DNA of 63,370 nucleotides, taken from an uncultured Polaribacter sp. Its GTDB lineage: Bacteria; Bacteroidota; Bacteroidia; Flavobacteriales; Flavobacteriaceae. The number at the start of each line of letters is the position of its first letter. The first letter of the stretch is position 1. Below, one piece after another: positions 25,774 to 34,515 of this stretch. The notes below the pieces were generated by a model. It saw only the letters and a list, made by a program, of their open reading frames with translations, made no database searches and was not told the origin of the DNA. A program made the position numbers and the translations under genes. The stretch spans positions 1 through 63,370 of the forward strand of contig CANMHT010000014.1 of NCBI GenBank assembly GCA_947497755.1, in the 5' to 3' direction.

Positions 25774-26562
25774 ATGGGTAGAGTTACAGAAGCTATCAAA
25801 CATTTAATCATTATTAACATCATCTTTTTTCTGGTACCACGGATGATGCAAGGATTAAATATTGCCGAATATTTTGCATTGTATTTTCCAAAAAATGAAA
25901 ATTTTGGTGTTTGGCAATATATAACACACATGTTTATGCATGGAGGTTTTATGCACATTGCTTTTAATATGTATGCACTTTGGGCATTTGGAACCCCATT
26001 AGAACAGATGTGGGGTAGAAATAAATTCTTGTTTTTTTATTTTTCTGCTGGTATTGGTGCTGGACTTATTTATACTTTGGTAAATTATTATCAATTTAAT
26101 AATGCTTTAGATTATATTGTTAATGCAAATGTTACTCAAGAAAGTATAAATAAAATTTTAGAAATTACTGCTAGTACTACAGGTGAATTTATAGATAAAT
26201 GCAACGCTGTTTTAGTGTCAAATTCTAAGATTATTGATTACTCAACGAATGATTTACTAGGTGATAACCTAATTCAAATGAGTAATTTTTATCACACACC
26301 TGCCGTAGGTGCTTCTGGTGCTGTTTACGGAATTTTAGTTGCTTTCGGAATGTCATTTCCTAATGCTAAACTTGCTCTTATCTTTTTCCCAGTTCCTATT
26401 GCTGCTAAATATTTTATTCCCTTAATGTTAGCTGGAGATTTATTCTTTGGAGTAACCAGATATTCCATTGGAAATGTTGCTCACTTTGCTCATATTGGAG
26501 GAGCAATTATTGGCTTTATCATTGCTTGGTATTGGAAAAAAAATCAATTTAGAATGTATTAA
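25774..26562 (+). CDS. Rhomboid-family intramembrane serine protease (first of two)
   Basis: The 262-residue protein has six predicted membrane helices. Rhomboid features are the HGGFMHIAFNMYALW block in the second helix (about 56-70), the catalytic Ser181 in GASGAVYG and His240 in FAHIGG. Between helices there is an unusually long extramembrane insert (about 105-172, including TTGEFIDKCNAVLVSNSKIIDYS), which is not part of minimal rhomboids. It is 10 bases after mutL, and its stop overlaps the start of the second rhomboid (TAATG). The substrate is unknown. Confidence 0.94.
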   Translation: MGRVTEAIKHLIIINIIFFLVPRMMQGLNIAEYFALYFPKNENFGVWQYITHMFMHGGFMHIAFNMYALWAFGTPLEQMWGRNKFLFFYFSAGIGAGLIYTLVNYYQFNNALDYIVNANVTQESINKILEITASTTGEFIDKCNAVLVSNSKIIDYSTNDLLGDNLIQMSNFYHTPAVGASGAVYGILVAFGMSFPNAKLALIFFPVPIAAKYFIPLMLAGDLFFGVTRYSIGNVAHFAHIGGAIIGFIIAWYWKKNQFRMY

Positions 26563-27413
26563 TGAGTATCATAAACAACATACAAGCCCGTTATAAGCAA
26601 GCAAATATTGTAGAGAAATTAATCTATATTAACTTGGCTGTTTTTGCTACTACTCTACTACTTACTGTTTTTAACAATCTTTTTAAGTCGCAATCTAATG
26701 CTATCATTTATTGGTTTTCTTTAAATTCTAATTTCGATTTCTTTATTAGCAAACCATGGACTATTATTTCTTATGGTTTTTTACATGCAGACTTTTTACA
26801 CATCCTTTTTAATCTAATTGTTTTATATTATATCGGGAATTTATTCATCCAATACTTTACTCAAAAACAATTGTTAACTTTTTACTTGTTAGGCACCTTA
26901 GCTGGTGGTTTTCTATTTTTATTAAGCTATAATTATTTTCCATTATTTTCAGGTCAAACTAAAGTATTAGTTGGTGCTTCAGCAGGAGTTGCTGCCATTA
27001 TTATTGGAATTACCACTTATATGCCTAACTATGAAATGAAACTACGTCTTATTGGTTTTGTTAAACTTTGGCACTTAGCAGCTATTTATATTTTCTTAGA
27101 TCTATTACAATTAGCTGGAAATAATGCTGGTGGACATTTTGCTCATCTTGGAGGCGCAATTTTTGGTTTTTTATATGTTAGTCAAGCAAGTAATACAGAT
27201 ATTAAGATTTGGAGTAAAATCACAAGTTTATTTAAAACCAAAAAGAAACCATTAAGAACAGTTCATAAATCTAAAAAAGCTGCTCCAACAAAACAGGCAA
27301 ATACCACTTACAAACAACAAAAAATAAATGCTATTTTAGATAAGATTAGTAAATCTGGTTATGACACCTTATCTAAAGAAGAAAAAGATTTTTTATTTAA
27401 GCAAGGAAAATAA
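26562..27413 (+). CDS. Rhomboid-family intramembrane serine protease (second of two)
   Basis: The 283-residue protein has six membrane helices, GFLHADFLHILFNLIVLYYIG (about 72-92), catalytic Ser140 in GASAGV and His195 in FAHLGG. A basic cytoplasmic tail (about 220-283, KTKKKPLRTVHKSKKAAPTKQ) ends with a short helical segment (INAILDKISKSGYDTLSKEEKDFLF) often seen in Bacteroidota rhomboids. It is translationally coupled to the first rhomboid. Both keep the Ser/His dyad, so both should be active. Confidence 0.94.
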   Translation: MSIINNIQARYKQANIVEKLIYINLAVFATTLLLTVFNNLFKSQSNAIIYWFSLNSNFDFFISKPWTIISYGFLHADFLHILFNLIVLYYIGNLFIQYFTQKQLLTFYLLGTLAGGFLFLLSYNYFPLFSGQTKVLVGASAGVAAIIIGITTYMPNYEMKLRLIGFVKLWHLAAIYIFLDLLQLAGNNAGGHFAHLGGAIFGFLYVSQASNTDIKIWSKITSLFKTKKKPLRTVHKSKKAAPTKQANTTYKQQKINAILDKISKSGYDTLSKEEKDFLFKQGK

Positions 27414-27416
27414 TTA

Positions 27417-28427
27417 ATGAAGAAATTATCACTAATAGATAAATTGGTATTCTTTATCAATTCTCTTGTAGCAACTTTATTATTGCTATCTTATATAGTG
27501 CCGTATATTTCTCCCAAAACAATTCCTCAAATTGCTGTGGTAAGTTTGGCTGTTCCTATATTAATTATTAGCAATACTATTTTTCTTATTTATTGGATTT
27601 TAAAGCTAAAAAAACAATGTGTTATTTCTGCTGCTGTATTAGGTATTGGCTGGTTAATTTCTTCTTCTTTTTATGAGTTCACAGAAAAAAAAGTGCTACT
27701 AAATAACGATGTAAAGGTTATGAGCTATAATGTACGTATGTTTAATCATTATCATTGGAATGAAGATCAAGAACTAGCTCAAAAAACTTTTAATTTTATC
27801 TCAGAAAAATCACCAGATATTTTAGCATTACAAGAGTTTTATCAATCACCAAAAATTAGTTTTAGCTATCCGTACAAATACATTAAAACAAAAAGCAAAA
27901 AGAACAAATTTGGTTTAGCTATTTATTCGAAATATCAGATTATCAATGCTGGTTCTTTTGATTTTGAGAAAAGTGCTAACAATATCATTTTTGCTGATGT
28001 TGTTAAAAACGAAGACACGATTCGAATATACAACATCCACTTAGAATCTTTAAAAATCAATCCGAAAGAGGAATACTTTGGCGAAGAAAACAACGAAAAA
28101 TTATTTGGTCGTTTGAAATCTACTTTCCAAAAACAAGCCATACAAACCCAACAGTTTTTAAGTCATGAAGCTAAATGGAATGGCAAAAAAATTATCTGTG
28201 GTGACTTTAATAATACTGCCTTTTCTTGGGTGTACAATAAAATTAGTCACAATAAAAAAGATGCTTTTGTAGAAGCTGGTAAAGGTTTTGGAAAAACCTT
28301 TGATTATCCCTTTCCAATGCGAATCGACTTTATTTTAACAAGTACAGATATCGAGATTAATCAATTTAAAACCTTTAGCGAAAAATACTCAGATCACTTT
28401 CCTATTCTTGCTAGGATAAATTGGTAA
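27417..28427 (+). CDS. Membrane-anchored endonuclease/exonuclease/phosphatase-family protein
   Basis: The 336-residue protein has three N-terminal membrane helices (about 10-30, 40-62, 68-84) and a C-terminal EEP domain: VMSYNVRMFNHYHW, DILALQEFYQ (metal Glu), YNIHLESL, ICGDFNNTAF and the closing SDHFPILARI. The fold covers nucleases, sphingomyelinases and inositol phosphatases; membrane anchoring suggests a lipid or extracytoplasmic phosphodiester substrate. It starts 3 bases after the second rhomboid and is probably the end of the mutL-rhomboid run. Confidence 0.88.
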   Translation: MKKLSLIDKLVFFINSLVATLLLLSYIVPYISPKTIPQIAVVSLAVPILIISNTIFLIYWILKLKKQCVISAAVLGIGWLISSSFYEFTEKKVLLNNDVKVMSYNVRMFNHYHWNEDQELAQKTFNFISEKSPDILALQEFYQSPKISFSYPYKYIKTKSKKNKFGLAIYSKYQIINAGSFDFEKSANNIIFADVVKNEDTIRIYNIHLESLKINPKEEYFGEENNEKLFGRLKSTFQKQAIQTQQFLSHEAKWNGKKIICGDFNNTAFSWVYNKISHNKKDAFVEAGKGFGKTFDYPFPMRIDFILTSTDIEINQFKTFSEKYSDHFPILARINW

Positions 28428-28433
28428 GTTTCT

Positions 28434-28441
28434 TATCTTCG
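28434..28441 (+). promoter_or_regulatory. -7-like box (TATCTTCG) of the reductase gene
   Basis: It has one mismatch to TAnnTTTG and ends 17 bases before the ATG at 28459, the usual distance in this window. Confidence 0.4.
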
Positions 28442-28458
28442 CACAAATTGATTTTTGA

Positions 28459-29598
28459 ATGAAACATTTTGACGTTGCTATTATTGGAAGCGGACCTTCT
28501 GGAGCATCTACAGCATTTTACTTAGCCCAAAAAGGAATTTCTACTGTTATTATAGAAAAAGATACATTGCCTCGCTATAAAACTTGTGGTGGTGGTTTTG
28601 TATTTAGAGGAAGAAGAAACATGCCTTTTGATATTTCTGAAGTAATTGAAAGAGAGTTTTTTGAGGTGGATACTTATTTCGGTAATAAACTTCATTTTAA
28701 TTCAAAAAGAGAAAAGCCAGTAATTAGTATGATTATGCGTGATCAATTTGATCATTTAATTACTAAAAAAGCACAAGAATTAGGAGTAACATTATTAGAA
28801 AATCACAAATTAACAGGATTAGATTTTGGCAGTGAACAGCTTGTTTTAAAAACTTCTCAAGCAGAAATTTCTGCTAAGTTTGTTATTGCTGCAGATGGTG
28901 TATTAAGCCCTACCGCTAAACTTGCAGGCTGGAAAGAAGACACTCGAAAATTAATTCCGGCATTGGAATATGAAGTAGAAGTTCCTACAAAAGATTTTGA
29001 ACGTTTATCTAAAGAAGTTCGTTTTGATATTGATGCAGCACCTAGTGGTTATGCGTGGAGTTTTCCTAAAAAAAATCATTTGTCTTTAGGAATATTAACC
29101 ACCAAGCGAAGTAAAATCAATTTAAAAGAATATTATGCTAAGTATTTAAAAAAAATGGGAATTACAGAGATTATTTCTCAAACACAGCATGGTTTTCAAA
29201 TTCCAGTTGCTCCAAGAACAGATGGCTTTTTTAAAAACAATGTCTTTTTAATTGGAGATGCTGCTGGTTTTGCAGAACCTATTACTGCAGAAGGTATTTC
29301 TAATGCAATTTTAAGTGGTAAATATGTAGCAGAAGCTTTAATTGAAAGTAAGTTAGATGCTGATAAAGCACATCAATTATACATCGATAAATTAAATATC
29401 AAATTGTTGCCAGAACTCCATTCTGGTGTCTATTTAAGTAAGTACTTTTATACTAAAAATCCTTTAAGGAAAATACTATTAAAAAAATATGGGCAACGTT
29501 TTGGCGACTTAATGGTTGATATTTTATTAGGAGACAAACCTTTTCCTACTAACGTAAAAGAACGAATGAAAGAAAAGCTTAAACAAACTATTTTTTAG
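28459..29598 (+). CDS. Geranylgeranyl reductase-family FAD-dependent oxidoreductase
   Basis: The 379-residue flavoprotein begins with the Rossmann dinucleotide site DVAIIGSGPSGASTAFYLA (4-22) and IIEKD. It has KTCGGGFVFRG near 40, VIAADGVLSPTAKLAGW near 145 and the second FAD motif NVFLIGDAAGFAEPITAEGISNAILSG near 265-290. Members of this family reduce isoprenoid chains or oxidise aromatic and lipid substrates; the exact substrate here cannot be read. The family is common in flavobacteria without photosynthesis. Its stop overlaps the convergent DUF4442 gene by 11 bases. Confidence 0.9.
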   Translation: MKHFDVAIIGSGPSGASTAFYLAQKGISTVIIEKDTLPRYKTCGGGFVFRGRRNMPFDISEVIEREFFEVDTYFGNKLHFNSKREKPVISMIMRDQFDHLITKKAQELGVTLLENHKLTGLDFGSEQLVLKTSQAEISAKFVIAADGVLSPTAKLAGWKEDTRKLIPALEYEVEVPTKDFERLSKEVRFDIDAAPSGYAWSFPKKNHLSLGILTTKRSKINLKEYYAKYLKKMGITEIISQTQHGFQIPVAPRTDGFFKNNVFLIGDAAGFAEPITAEGISNAILSGKYVAEALIESKLDADKAHQLYIDKLNIKLLPELHSGVYLSKYFYTKNPLRKILLKKYGQRFGDLMVDILLGDKPFPTNVKERMKEKLKQTIF

Positions 29599-30112
29599 GT
29601 TTTCTAGCAGCCTGTTTTTCTTTATAAAATGCTTTATTAGCAATGTAAATTGTTTTTTCTACTTCAGCAAAAACAACAGACTCATCTTTGTTGGTAAGCA
29701 ATACTTTTTTCTGTAAATCAATTTCTTTTAAGCGATCTACATCTTCTTTTATTTTTTCTAATTCTTCATTGCTAATTATAAAACTGGCGTAAGTATTTTC
29801 GCTAGCTGGTCTTTTAAATTTTATACTTGCTGCTTTGTCCCAAACGACATATTCTTTTCCTAAAATATTTATGAATTGTATCATAAATATCGGATCGGTA
29901 GCAGCAAATAAACTACCTCCAAAAATACTTCCTACATAATTTTTATTCTTATATGAAAGCGGAATTTTTACTATAGTTTCTTGTAAGTCATCAGAAATAA
30001 AAATAACTCTTCCTGTACTTCTTCTGTACATTGGAGAAATATTAAATCCATATTTAAATATATACTTCTTCTTAATAAACTTACTTAAAAAACCTGTTAT
30101 TGCTGCGTACAT
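29588..30112 (-). CDS. DUF4442 hotdog-fold thioesterase-like protein
   Basis: The 174-residue protein matches the DUF4442 family of hotdog proteins related to acyl-CoA thioesterases. Landmarks are FNISPMYRRSTGRVIFIS near the start, YVGSIFGGSLFAATDPIFMIQFINIL (about 57-82) and AEVEKTIYIANK near the end. Activity in this family is mostly unproven. It is the last of three tightly packed leftward genes (GNAT, monooxygenase-like, DUF4442), starting 1 base after the preceding stop. It overlaps the convergent reductase gene by 11 bases. Confidence 0.85.
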   Translation of the reverse strand: MYAAITGFLSKFIKKKYIFKYGFNISPMYRRSTGRVIFISDDLQETIVKIPLSYKNKNYVGSIFGGSLFAATDPIFMIQFINILGKEYVVWDKAASIKFKRPASENTYASFIISNEELEKIKEDVDRLKEIDLQKKVLLTNKDESVVFAEVEKTIYIANKAFYKEKQAARKPKK

Positions 30113-30113
30113 C

Positions 30114-30437
30114 TTATTCTTTTAAAAAACCATATTCTCTTTCTACTTTACAAATACGTGTACTGTATTGTTTATACCAAGTACTCCTTCCCTTTTCTCT
30201 TACCAAAGTATGCTCTGCATTATTTTTCCATTGAATAATAGCTTCTTCACTTTCCCAATAAGAAACTGTAATTCCAATTTCACTTCTTGCAGACTCAATC
30301 CCTAAAAAACCAGGTTGTTCTTTAGCAAGTGCTACCATTTTGTTTGCTGTTTCCCCGTATTCTTCTAGATTTTCATCAGTTAAGATTGATGAAAAAATTA
30401 CGGCATAATACGGTGGTTTTAGATTTTTTGCTATCAT
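30114..30437 (-). CDS. Antibiotic biosynthesis monooxygenase (ABM) domain protein
   Basis: The 107-residue protein has the dimeric alpha-beta-barrel pattern: YYAVIFSSILT, MVALAKEQPGFLGIESARSE, ITVSYWESEEAIIQWKNNAEHTLV and WYKQYSTRICKVEREYGF. ABM-like proteins include heme-degrading and quinol-oxidising enzymes and many of unknown activity; this subfamily is usually annotated only as ABM. Its ATG overlaps the GNAT stop by 4 bases (ATGA), so they are coupled. Confidence 0.88.
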   Translation of the reverse strand: MIAKNLKPPYYAVIFSSILTDENLEEYGETANKMVALAKEQPGFLGIESARSEIGITVSYWESEEAIIQWKNNAEHTLVREKGRSTWYKQYSTRICKVEREYGFLKE

Positions 30438-30931
30438 AAATACAATTCATATTTTGTTTCTGGTAATTGGATATCTTCACTAATAAAACGTTTTACTACT
30501 TTAAACTGAAAGCGCTCTAAGATTTTTGCAGAAGCAATATTCTTATCCACAACATAACCAATTAACTTTTCCATACCAATAGTTTTGGCATACTTTATCA
30601 ATCCCTTACAAATTTCTGTGGCATAACCATTGTTCCAGTATCTTTCTAAAAATCGATAACCAATTTCATCATCACCTTCATCTTTAACTAAAGCTACTGT
30701 ACCAACAAATTCTCCATCCAACTTTCGTTCTATTGCATAAATCCAAAAGTCATTTTTTGGTAAAGAATACTTTGCAATCAAATCATTTAACTCTATTCTA
30801 TGCGCATCTAAATCTTTAACTTCTCCAGTGGCATATTGCATTACTTTAGGATTGCTTTGCATTTCATGAAGCGGAAGTAAGTCTTCTTTAATCAGTTTTC
30901 TAACTATTAATCTTTCTGTTTCAAATATCAT
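30434..30931 (-). CDS. GNAT-family N-acetyltransferase (RimJ/RimL-like)
   Basis: The 165-residue protein has the pattern of a RimJ/RimL-type acetyltransferase: start IFETERLIVRKLIKEDLLPL, a middle strand EFVGTVALVKDEGDDEIGYRFLERYWNNGYATEICKGLI (acetyl-CoA site around the NGYATE turn) and KLIGYVVDKNIASAKILERFQFKVV. The acceptor could be a ribosomal protein, an antibiotic or a small amine. It is the first of a three-gene leftward unit. The divergent gap to mtaB is 127 bases. Confidence 0.93.
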   Translation of the reverse strand: MIFETERLIVRKLIKEDLLPLHEMQSNPKVMQYATGEVKDLDAHRIELNDLIAKYSLPKNDFWIYAIERKLDGEFVGTVALVKDEGDDEIGYRFLERYWNNGYATEICKGLIKYAKTIGMEKLIGYVVDKNIASAKILERFQFKVVKRFISEDIQLPETKYELYL

Positions 30932-30942
30932 TTAGAATGTTG

Positions 30943-30950
30943 TATTTTTG
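30943..30950 (+). promoter_or_regulatory. -7 box (TATTTTTG) of mtaB, with a long leader
   Basis: It is an exact consensus match. Transcription would start near 30957, leaving a leader of about 100 bases, much longer than the ~12-20 typical here. A 21-codon reading frame occupies most of it. Confidence 0.5.
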
Positions 30951-30986
30951 CCCTTGCAAAAACTGTAAAAGCAGTTTAAAAACTTA

Positions 30987-31052
30987 ATGAAGTACGAACA
31001 TACTGAATTTTGGAAAAACTTTCTTGGTATATTCCATTTTTCAACATTATGA
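30987..31052 (+). CDS. Possible 21-residue leader peptide upstream of mtaB
   Basis: An ATG at 30987 opens 21 sense codons ending in TGA at 31050-31052, 6 bases before the mtaB ATG. The peptide (MKYEHTEFWKNFLGIFHFST, then L) is rich in aromatic residues. It may be a translated upstream frame coupled to mtaB, or chance. Confidence 0.3.
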   Translation: MKYEHTEFWKNFLGIFHFSTL

Positions 31053-31058
31053 TTTAGA

Positions 31059-32393
31059 ATGAACGCAGAAAAAAAAGTAGCTTTTTATACGTTGGGATGT
31101 AAGTTGAATTTCTCTGAAACCTCAACAATCGCTCGTAATTTTGTTAATGAAGGATTTGAACGTGTTGAGTTTGAAGAAAAAGCCGATGTATATGTAATAA
31201 ATACATGTTCTGTTACCGATAATGCAGACAAGCGTTTTAAATCTATAGTAAAAGCTGCTTTAAAGAAAAATGACGAAGCTTTTGTTATTGGTGTTGGTTG
31301 TTATGCACAATTAAAACCCGAAGAATTAGCTAATGTAGAAGGTGTAGATTTGGTATTGGGAGCTACAGAAAAGTTCAATGTAACAAGCTATATTAACGAT
31401 CTTACAAAGAACGATATTGGAGAAGTACACTCATGTGAAATTGAAGATGCAGATACTTATGTTGGAGCATATTCTATTGGAGATAGAACTCGTGCTTTTT
31501 TAAAAGTTCAAGATGGTTGTGATTATAAATGTACCTATTGTACAATTCCGTTAGCACGTGGAATTTCTAGAAGTGATACTGTAGAAAATGTTTTAAAAAA
31601 CGCCAAAGAGATTTCTGAAAAAGGAATTAAAGAAATTGTACTTACTGGTGTTAATATTGGTGATTATGGAAAAGGTGAGTTTGGGAATAAAAAACACGAA
31701 CATACATTTTTAGAATTAGTAAAAGAATTGGATAAAGTAGACGGAATTCATCGTTTGAGAATTTCTTCTATAGAACCAAATCTGTTAAAAGATGAAACGA
31801 TTCAATTTGTTGCAAATTCAGATACTTTTGTACCTCATTTTCATATTCCATTACAATCTGGTAGTGACGAGCTTTTAAAGAAAATGAAACGCCGTTATTT
31901 ACGTAAAACCTATACAAATAGAGTTGCAAAAATAAAAGAGGTTATGCCAAATGCTTGTATTGGTGTTGATGTAATTGTTGGTTTTCCTGGAGAAACAGAT
32001 GAATTGTTTTTAGAAACCTATAATTACTTAGCAGACCTAGACATTTCTTATTTACATGTATTTACTTATTCTGAAAGGCCAAATACTGAAGCCATAGAAA
32101 TGGATGGTGTAGTTCCTAAAAAAGTACGTGCAAAACGAAGTAAAATGTTACGTGGATTGTCTGTTAAAAAACGAAGAGCCTTTTACGAAAGCCAATTAGG
32201 AAATACAACTAAGGTGTTGTTTGAAAGCGAAAACAAAGAAGGGTTTATTCATGGGTTTACAGAAAACTATGTTAAAGTAAAAACACCTTGGAATCCTGGG
32301 TTTGTAAATACCATTCACGAAATTACTTTAACAACTATTGATGAAGATGGTTTGGTTCGTTTTGACTTTGTAAAAGAACCTATCTTATTATAA
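31059..32393 (+). CDS. mtaB: tRNA (t6A37) methylthiotransferase MtaB
   Basis: This radical-SAM enzyme adds a methylthio group to N6-threonylcarbamoyladenosine at position 37 of ANN-decoding tRNAs. The 444-residue protein has the UPF0004 domain with three Cys ligands (C14, C50, C81), the radical SAM cluster C154-x3-C158-x2-C161 (GCDYKCTYC), HIPLQSGSDELLKKMKRRY, VDVIVGFPGETDELF and a TRAM-like C-terminus. KTRTRAF-like GDRTRAFLKVQDGC and the sequence TLGCKLNFSET identify MtaB rather than MiaB or RimO. A 96-residue membrane-protein gene starts at the base after its stop. Confidence 0.95.
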   Translation: MNAEKKVAFYTLGCKLNFSETSTIARNFVNEGFERVEFEEKADVYVINTCSVTDNADKRFKSIVKAALKKNDEAFVIGVGCYAQLKPEELANVEGVDLVLGATEKFNVTSYINDLTKNDIGEVHSCEIEDADTYVGAYSIGDRTRAFLKVQDGCDYKCTYCTIPLARGISRSDTVENVLKNAKEISEKGIKEIVLTGVNIGDYGKGEFGNKKHEHTFLELVKELDKVDGIHRLRISSIEPNLLKDETIQFVANSDTFVPHFHIPLQSGSDELLKKMKRRYLRKTYTNRVAKIKEVMPNACIGVDVIVGFPGETDELFLETYNYLADLDISYLHVFTYSERPNTEAIEMDGVVPKKVRAKRSKMLRGLSVKKRRAFYESQLGNTTKVLFESENKEGFIHGFTENYVKVKTPWNPGFVNTIHEITLTTIDEDGLVRFDFVKEPILL

Positions 32394-32684
32394 ATGCAAT
32401 TACAAACCGCAGTTTATATACTCTTATGCTTACTTTCTATTGGAGTATTTATGCTTTTGTATGTATTAATTAAAGACAGAATTGATATTCTTAGATCTTT
32501 AAAACCCAACAGTTTTAGTTCTTTTTTAGGTTTTGATTGTGCTTTTTCTTCTGGAAACTTCTGTTTTAAGTATTTTTTTGCAGGATTGCTCTTTAATATT
32601 TTTGCCTTATTTATTTGGTTTCCGTTTTGGCTAGTCGATAAATCTTTTCATTTAGGTATCTTTGAAGAAAACAATAAAAAATGA
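32394..32684 (+). CDS. Small two-helix membrane protein, unknown
   Basis: The 96-residue protein has an N-terminal membrane helix (about 5-26), a short loop with SLKPNSFSSFLGFDCAFSSG, a second helix (about 60-82, FFAGLLFNIFALFIWFPFWLV) and a short charged end. I recognise no family. It starts on the base after the mtaB stop, and its own stop overlaps the next gene's ATG (ATGA), so it is translated as part of an mtaB / membrane protein / hydrolase run. Confidence 0.7.
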   Translation: MQLQTAVYILLCLLSIGVFMLLYVLIKDRIDILRSLKPNSFSSFLGFDCAFSSGNFCFKYFFAGLLFNIFALFIWFPFWLVDKSFHLGIFEENNKK

Positions 32685-33343
32685 CCAAAACTCATATCTA
32701 TTTTGTTCCTGGTTTAGCTGCTAATACTAAAATATTTGAACATATACAGCTAGATGCTAACAACTATGAGTGTCATTTTTTAGAATGGAAAATACCACTT
32801 TCTCAAAACGAATCTATTGAAGCTTATGCACAAAGAATGTGTCATGAAATTCAACATAAAAACCCTGTTCTAATTGGTGTTTCTTTTGGAGGCGTTATGG
32901 TGCAAGAAATGAGTAAGCTAATTACTTGTAAAAAGGTCATTATTATTTCGAGTATAAAATCTAATCTTGAATTTCCTAAACGTTTAAAGTTTGCATTGTT
33001 AACCAAAGCTTATAAACTATTTCCAGCAAAATTCATCGAAAATTTAGATGCTTATATTGATTATTTCTTAGGTGATTTTCAGCAAAAGAAAATAGAAACT
33101 TATAAAAAATACATGTCGGTGAGAAATGCCGATTATTTACACTGGGCAATCTATACAATATTGCATTGGAAACAAACAGAAATACTTTCTAATATCTCTC
33201 ATATTCATGGAGATAATGATAGCGTTTTTCCTTCCAAACACCTATCAAATTTTATTAAGATAGAAGGCGGCACACATGCTATGATTCTTATCAAAGCTAG
33301 AAAAATCTCTATTGAAATTGACAAAATTTTAACTTGCTTATAA
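32681..33343 (+). CDS. Small alpha/beta-hydrolase
   Basis: The 220-residue protein has alpha/beta-hydrolase features: IYFVPGLAANTKIF (oxyanion region), the nucleophile elbow GVSFGGVMVQEM (Ser near 70), HIHGDNDSVFPSKHL with the Asp/His-supporting region, and a final GGTHAMILIKA providing the catalytic His. It is short and lacks a large cap domain. The substrate cannot be told. It is coupled to the preceding membrane-protein gene by a 4-base overlap. Confidence 0.88.
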   Translation: MTKTHIYFVPGLAANTKIFEHIQLDANNYECHFLEWKIPLSQNESIEAYAQRMCHEIQHKNPVLIGVSFGGVMVQEMSKLITCKKVIIISSIKSNLEFPKRLKFALLTKAYKLFPAKFIENLDAYIDYFLGDFQQKKIETYKKYMSVRNADYLHWAIYTILHWKQTEILSNISHIHGDNDSVFPSKHLSNFIKIEGGTHAMILIKARKISIEIDKILTCL

Positions 33344-33391
33344 CATTCAAATTAAATACTTTTATAAGATACTTTTTCAACCTCATATCTT

Positions 33392-34294
33392 ATGAAAAAA
33401 ACGGTACGCATTTTATCTTTAGGTGCTTTGGTTATTACTACAGCATTGTTAACCAATGCTATAAGCACACAAAATATTAGTGACCCTAAAAATACCAGTG
33501 ATACTTATAAAATTAAGGCTCTAAAATTACCTCCAAACTTAAATTTAGCTGGAGAAAGAGTTCCTTTAGAAAAACCAGATATTAAAGAACGTATGGATAG
33601 AGAATTGTTAGTAAATACTTATTGGCAATCTAACGGGTTATTATTAATTAAAAGAGCCAATAAATATTTTCCAATCTTAGAACCTTTATTGAAAAAATAT
33701 GGTTTACCTGATGATTTCAAATATTTATGTGTTGCAGAAAGTGCCTTAATTGATGAAACTTCTTCTGCTGGTGCTGCTGGATTTTGGCATTTTTTAAGAG
33801 GTACAGGTAGAGAGTATGGTTTAGAAATTAATAAAAATGTTGATGAACGTTACGATATAGAAAAATCAACAAAAGTAGCTGCTGAATATCTAAAAAAATC
33901 TTACGAACGATTTGGTAGCTGGACCTTAGCCGCTGCTGCCTATAATGCAGGAAATGCACGTGTTGCAAGAAGCTTAAAAACCCAAGGTGTAAATGATTAC
34001 TATGATACACTATTGCCTGACGAAACAGAGCGTTATGTATTTAGAATCATTGCTTTAAAAGAAGTTTTATCTAATCCTAAAAAATATGGTTTTATTTTTG
34101 ACAAAAGTGATTTGTATACCTTGCCAAAAACCAGAACTGTAGAAGTAGATACTGTGATTACTAATATTGCCAATTTTGCAAAACATTTTGGTACAAATTA
34201 CAAAGAACTGAAGTTACACAATCCTTGGTTACGTCAAAATAGATTGAATAATAAATCTAGAAAATTATATAAAATTAAGATTCCTATAAAATAG
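33392..34294 (+). CDS. Membrane-bound or secreted lytic transglycosylase with LysM-like end (MltD-type)
   Basis: The 300-residue protein has an N-terminal signal or anchor (about 6-24) and a GH23 transglycosylase domain (about 95-225). The catalytic Glu is in CVAESALID, followed by SSAGAAGFWHFLRGTGREYGL and LAAAAYNAGNARV. The family block GxWQF here reads GFWHF. The last ~50 residues (NIANFAKHFGTNYKELKLHNPWL...YKIKIP) resemble a LysM domain. It cleaves peptidoglycan glycan strands, giving anhydro-muropeptides. Confidence 0.92.
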   Translation: MKKTVRILSLGALVITTALLTNAISTQNISDPKNTSDTYKIKALKLPPNLNLAGERVPLEKPDIKERMDRELLVNTYWQSNGLLLIKRANKYFPILEPLLKKYGLPDDFKYLCVAESALIDETSSAGAAGFWHFLRGTGREYGLEINKNVDERYDIEKSTKVAAEYLKKSYERFGSWTLAAAAYNAGNARVARSLKTQGVNDYYDTLLPDETERYVFRIIALKEVLSNPKKYGFIFDKSDLYTLPKTRTVEVDTVITNIANFAKHFGTNYKELKLHNPWLRQNRLNNKSRKLYKIKIPIK

Positions 34295-34323
34295 GACAGC
34301 CATTTTATCAATTTAAAAATACG

Positions 34324-34515
34324 CTAAAACACTTCTTTAACTCTACCTACGATTCCTGATTCTAATTGAACTTTTATTCCGTGTGGGTGAAATGATGATT
34401 TGGTTAAGATTCGTTTGATTGTTCCTTGAGTCAACTCCCCTGTTCTTTGGTGATGCTTTTGAACTAAAGCGACCTCTGCTCCAATTTTTATATGTGTTCT
34501 TTTTGTGCCATCCAT
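34324..34515 (-). CDS. YwbE-family small protein
   Basis: The 63-residue protein matches the YwbE family in length and motif order (MDGTKRTHIKIGAEVALVQK, RTGELTQGTIKRILTKS, HPHGIKVQLESGIVGRV). It resembles a small SH3-like beta barrel. The family is conserved but not functionally defined. It starts directly after the nitronate monooxygenase-like gene and closes a three-gene leftward run. Confidence 0.92.
   Translation of the reverse strand: MDGTKRTHIKIGAEVALVQKHHQRTGELTQGTIKRILTKSSFHPHGIKVQLESGIVGRVKEVF

Noticed and set aside
34286..34308. ATAAAAT/ATTTTAT stem between convergent genes as a terminator
   Set aside because: It is only a 7-bp AT-only stem with a 9-base loop; too weak to call.
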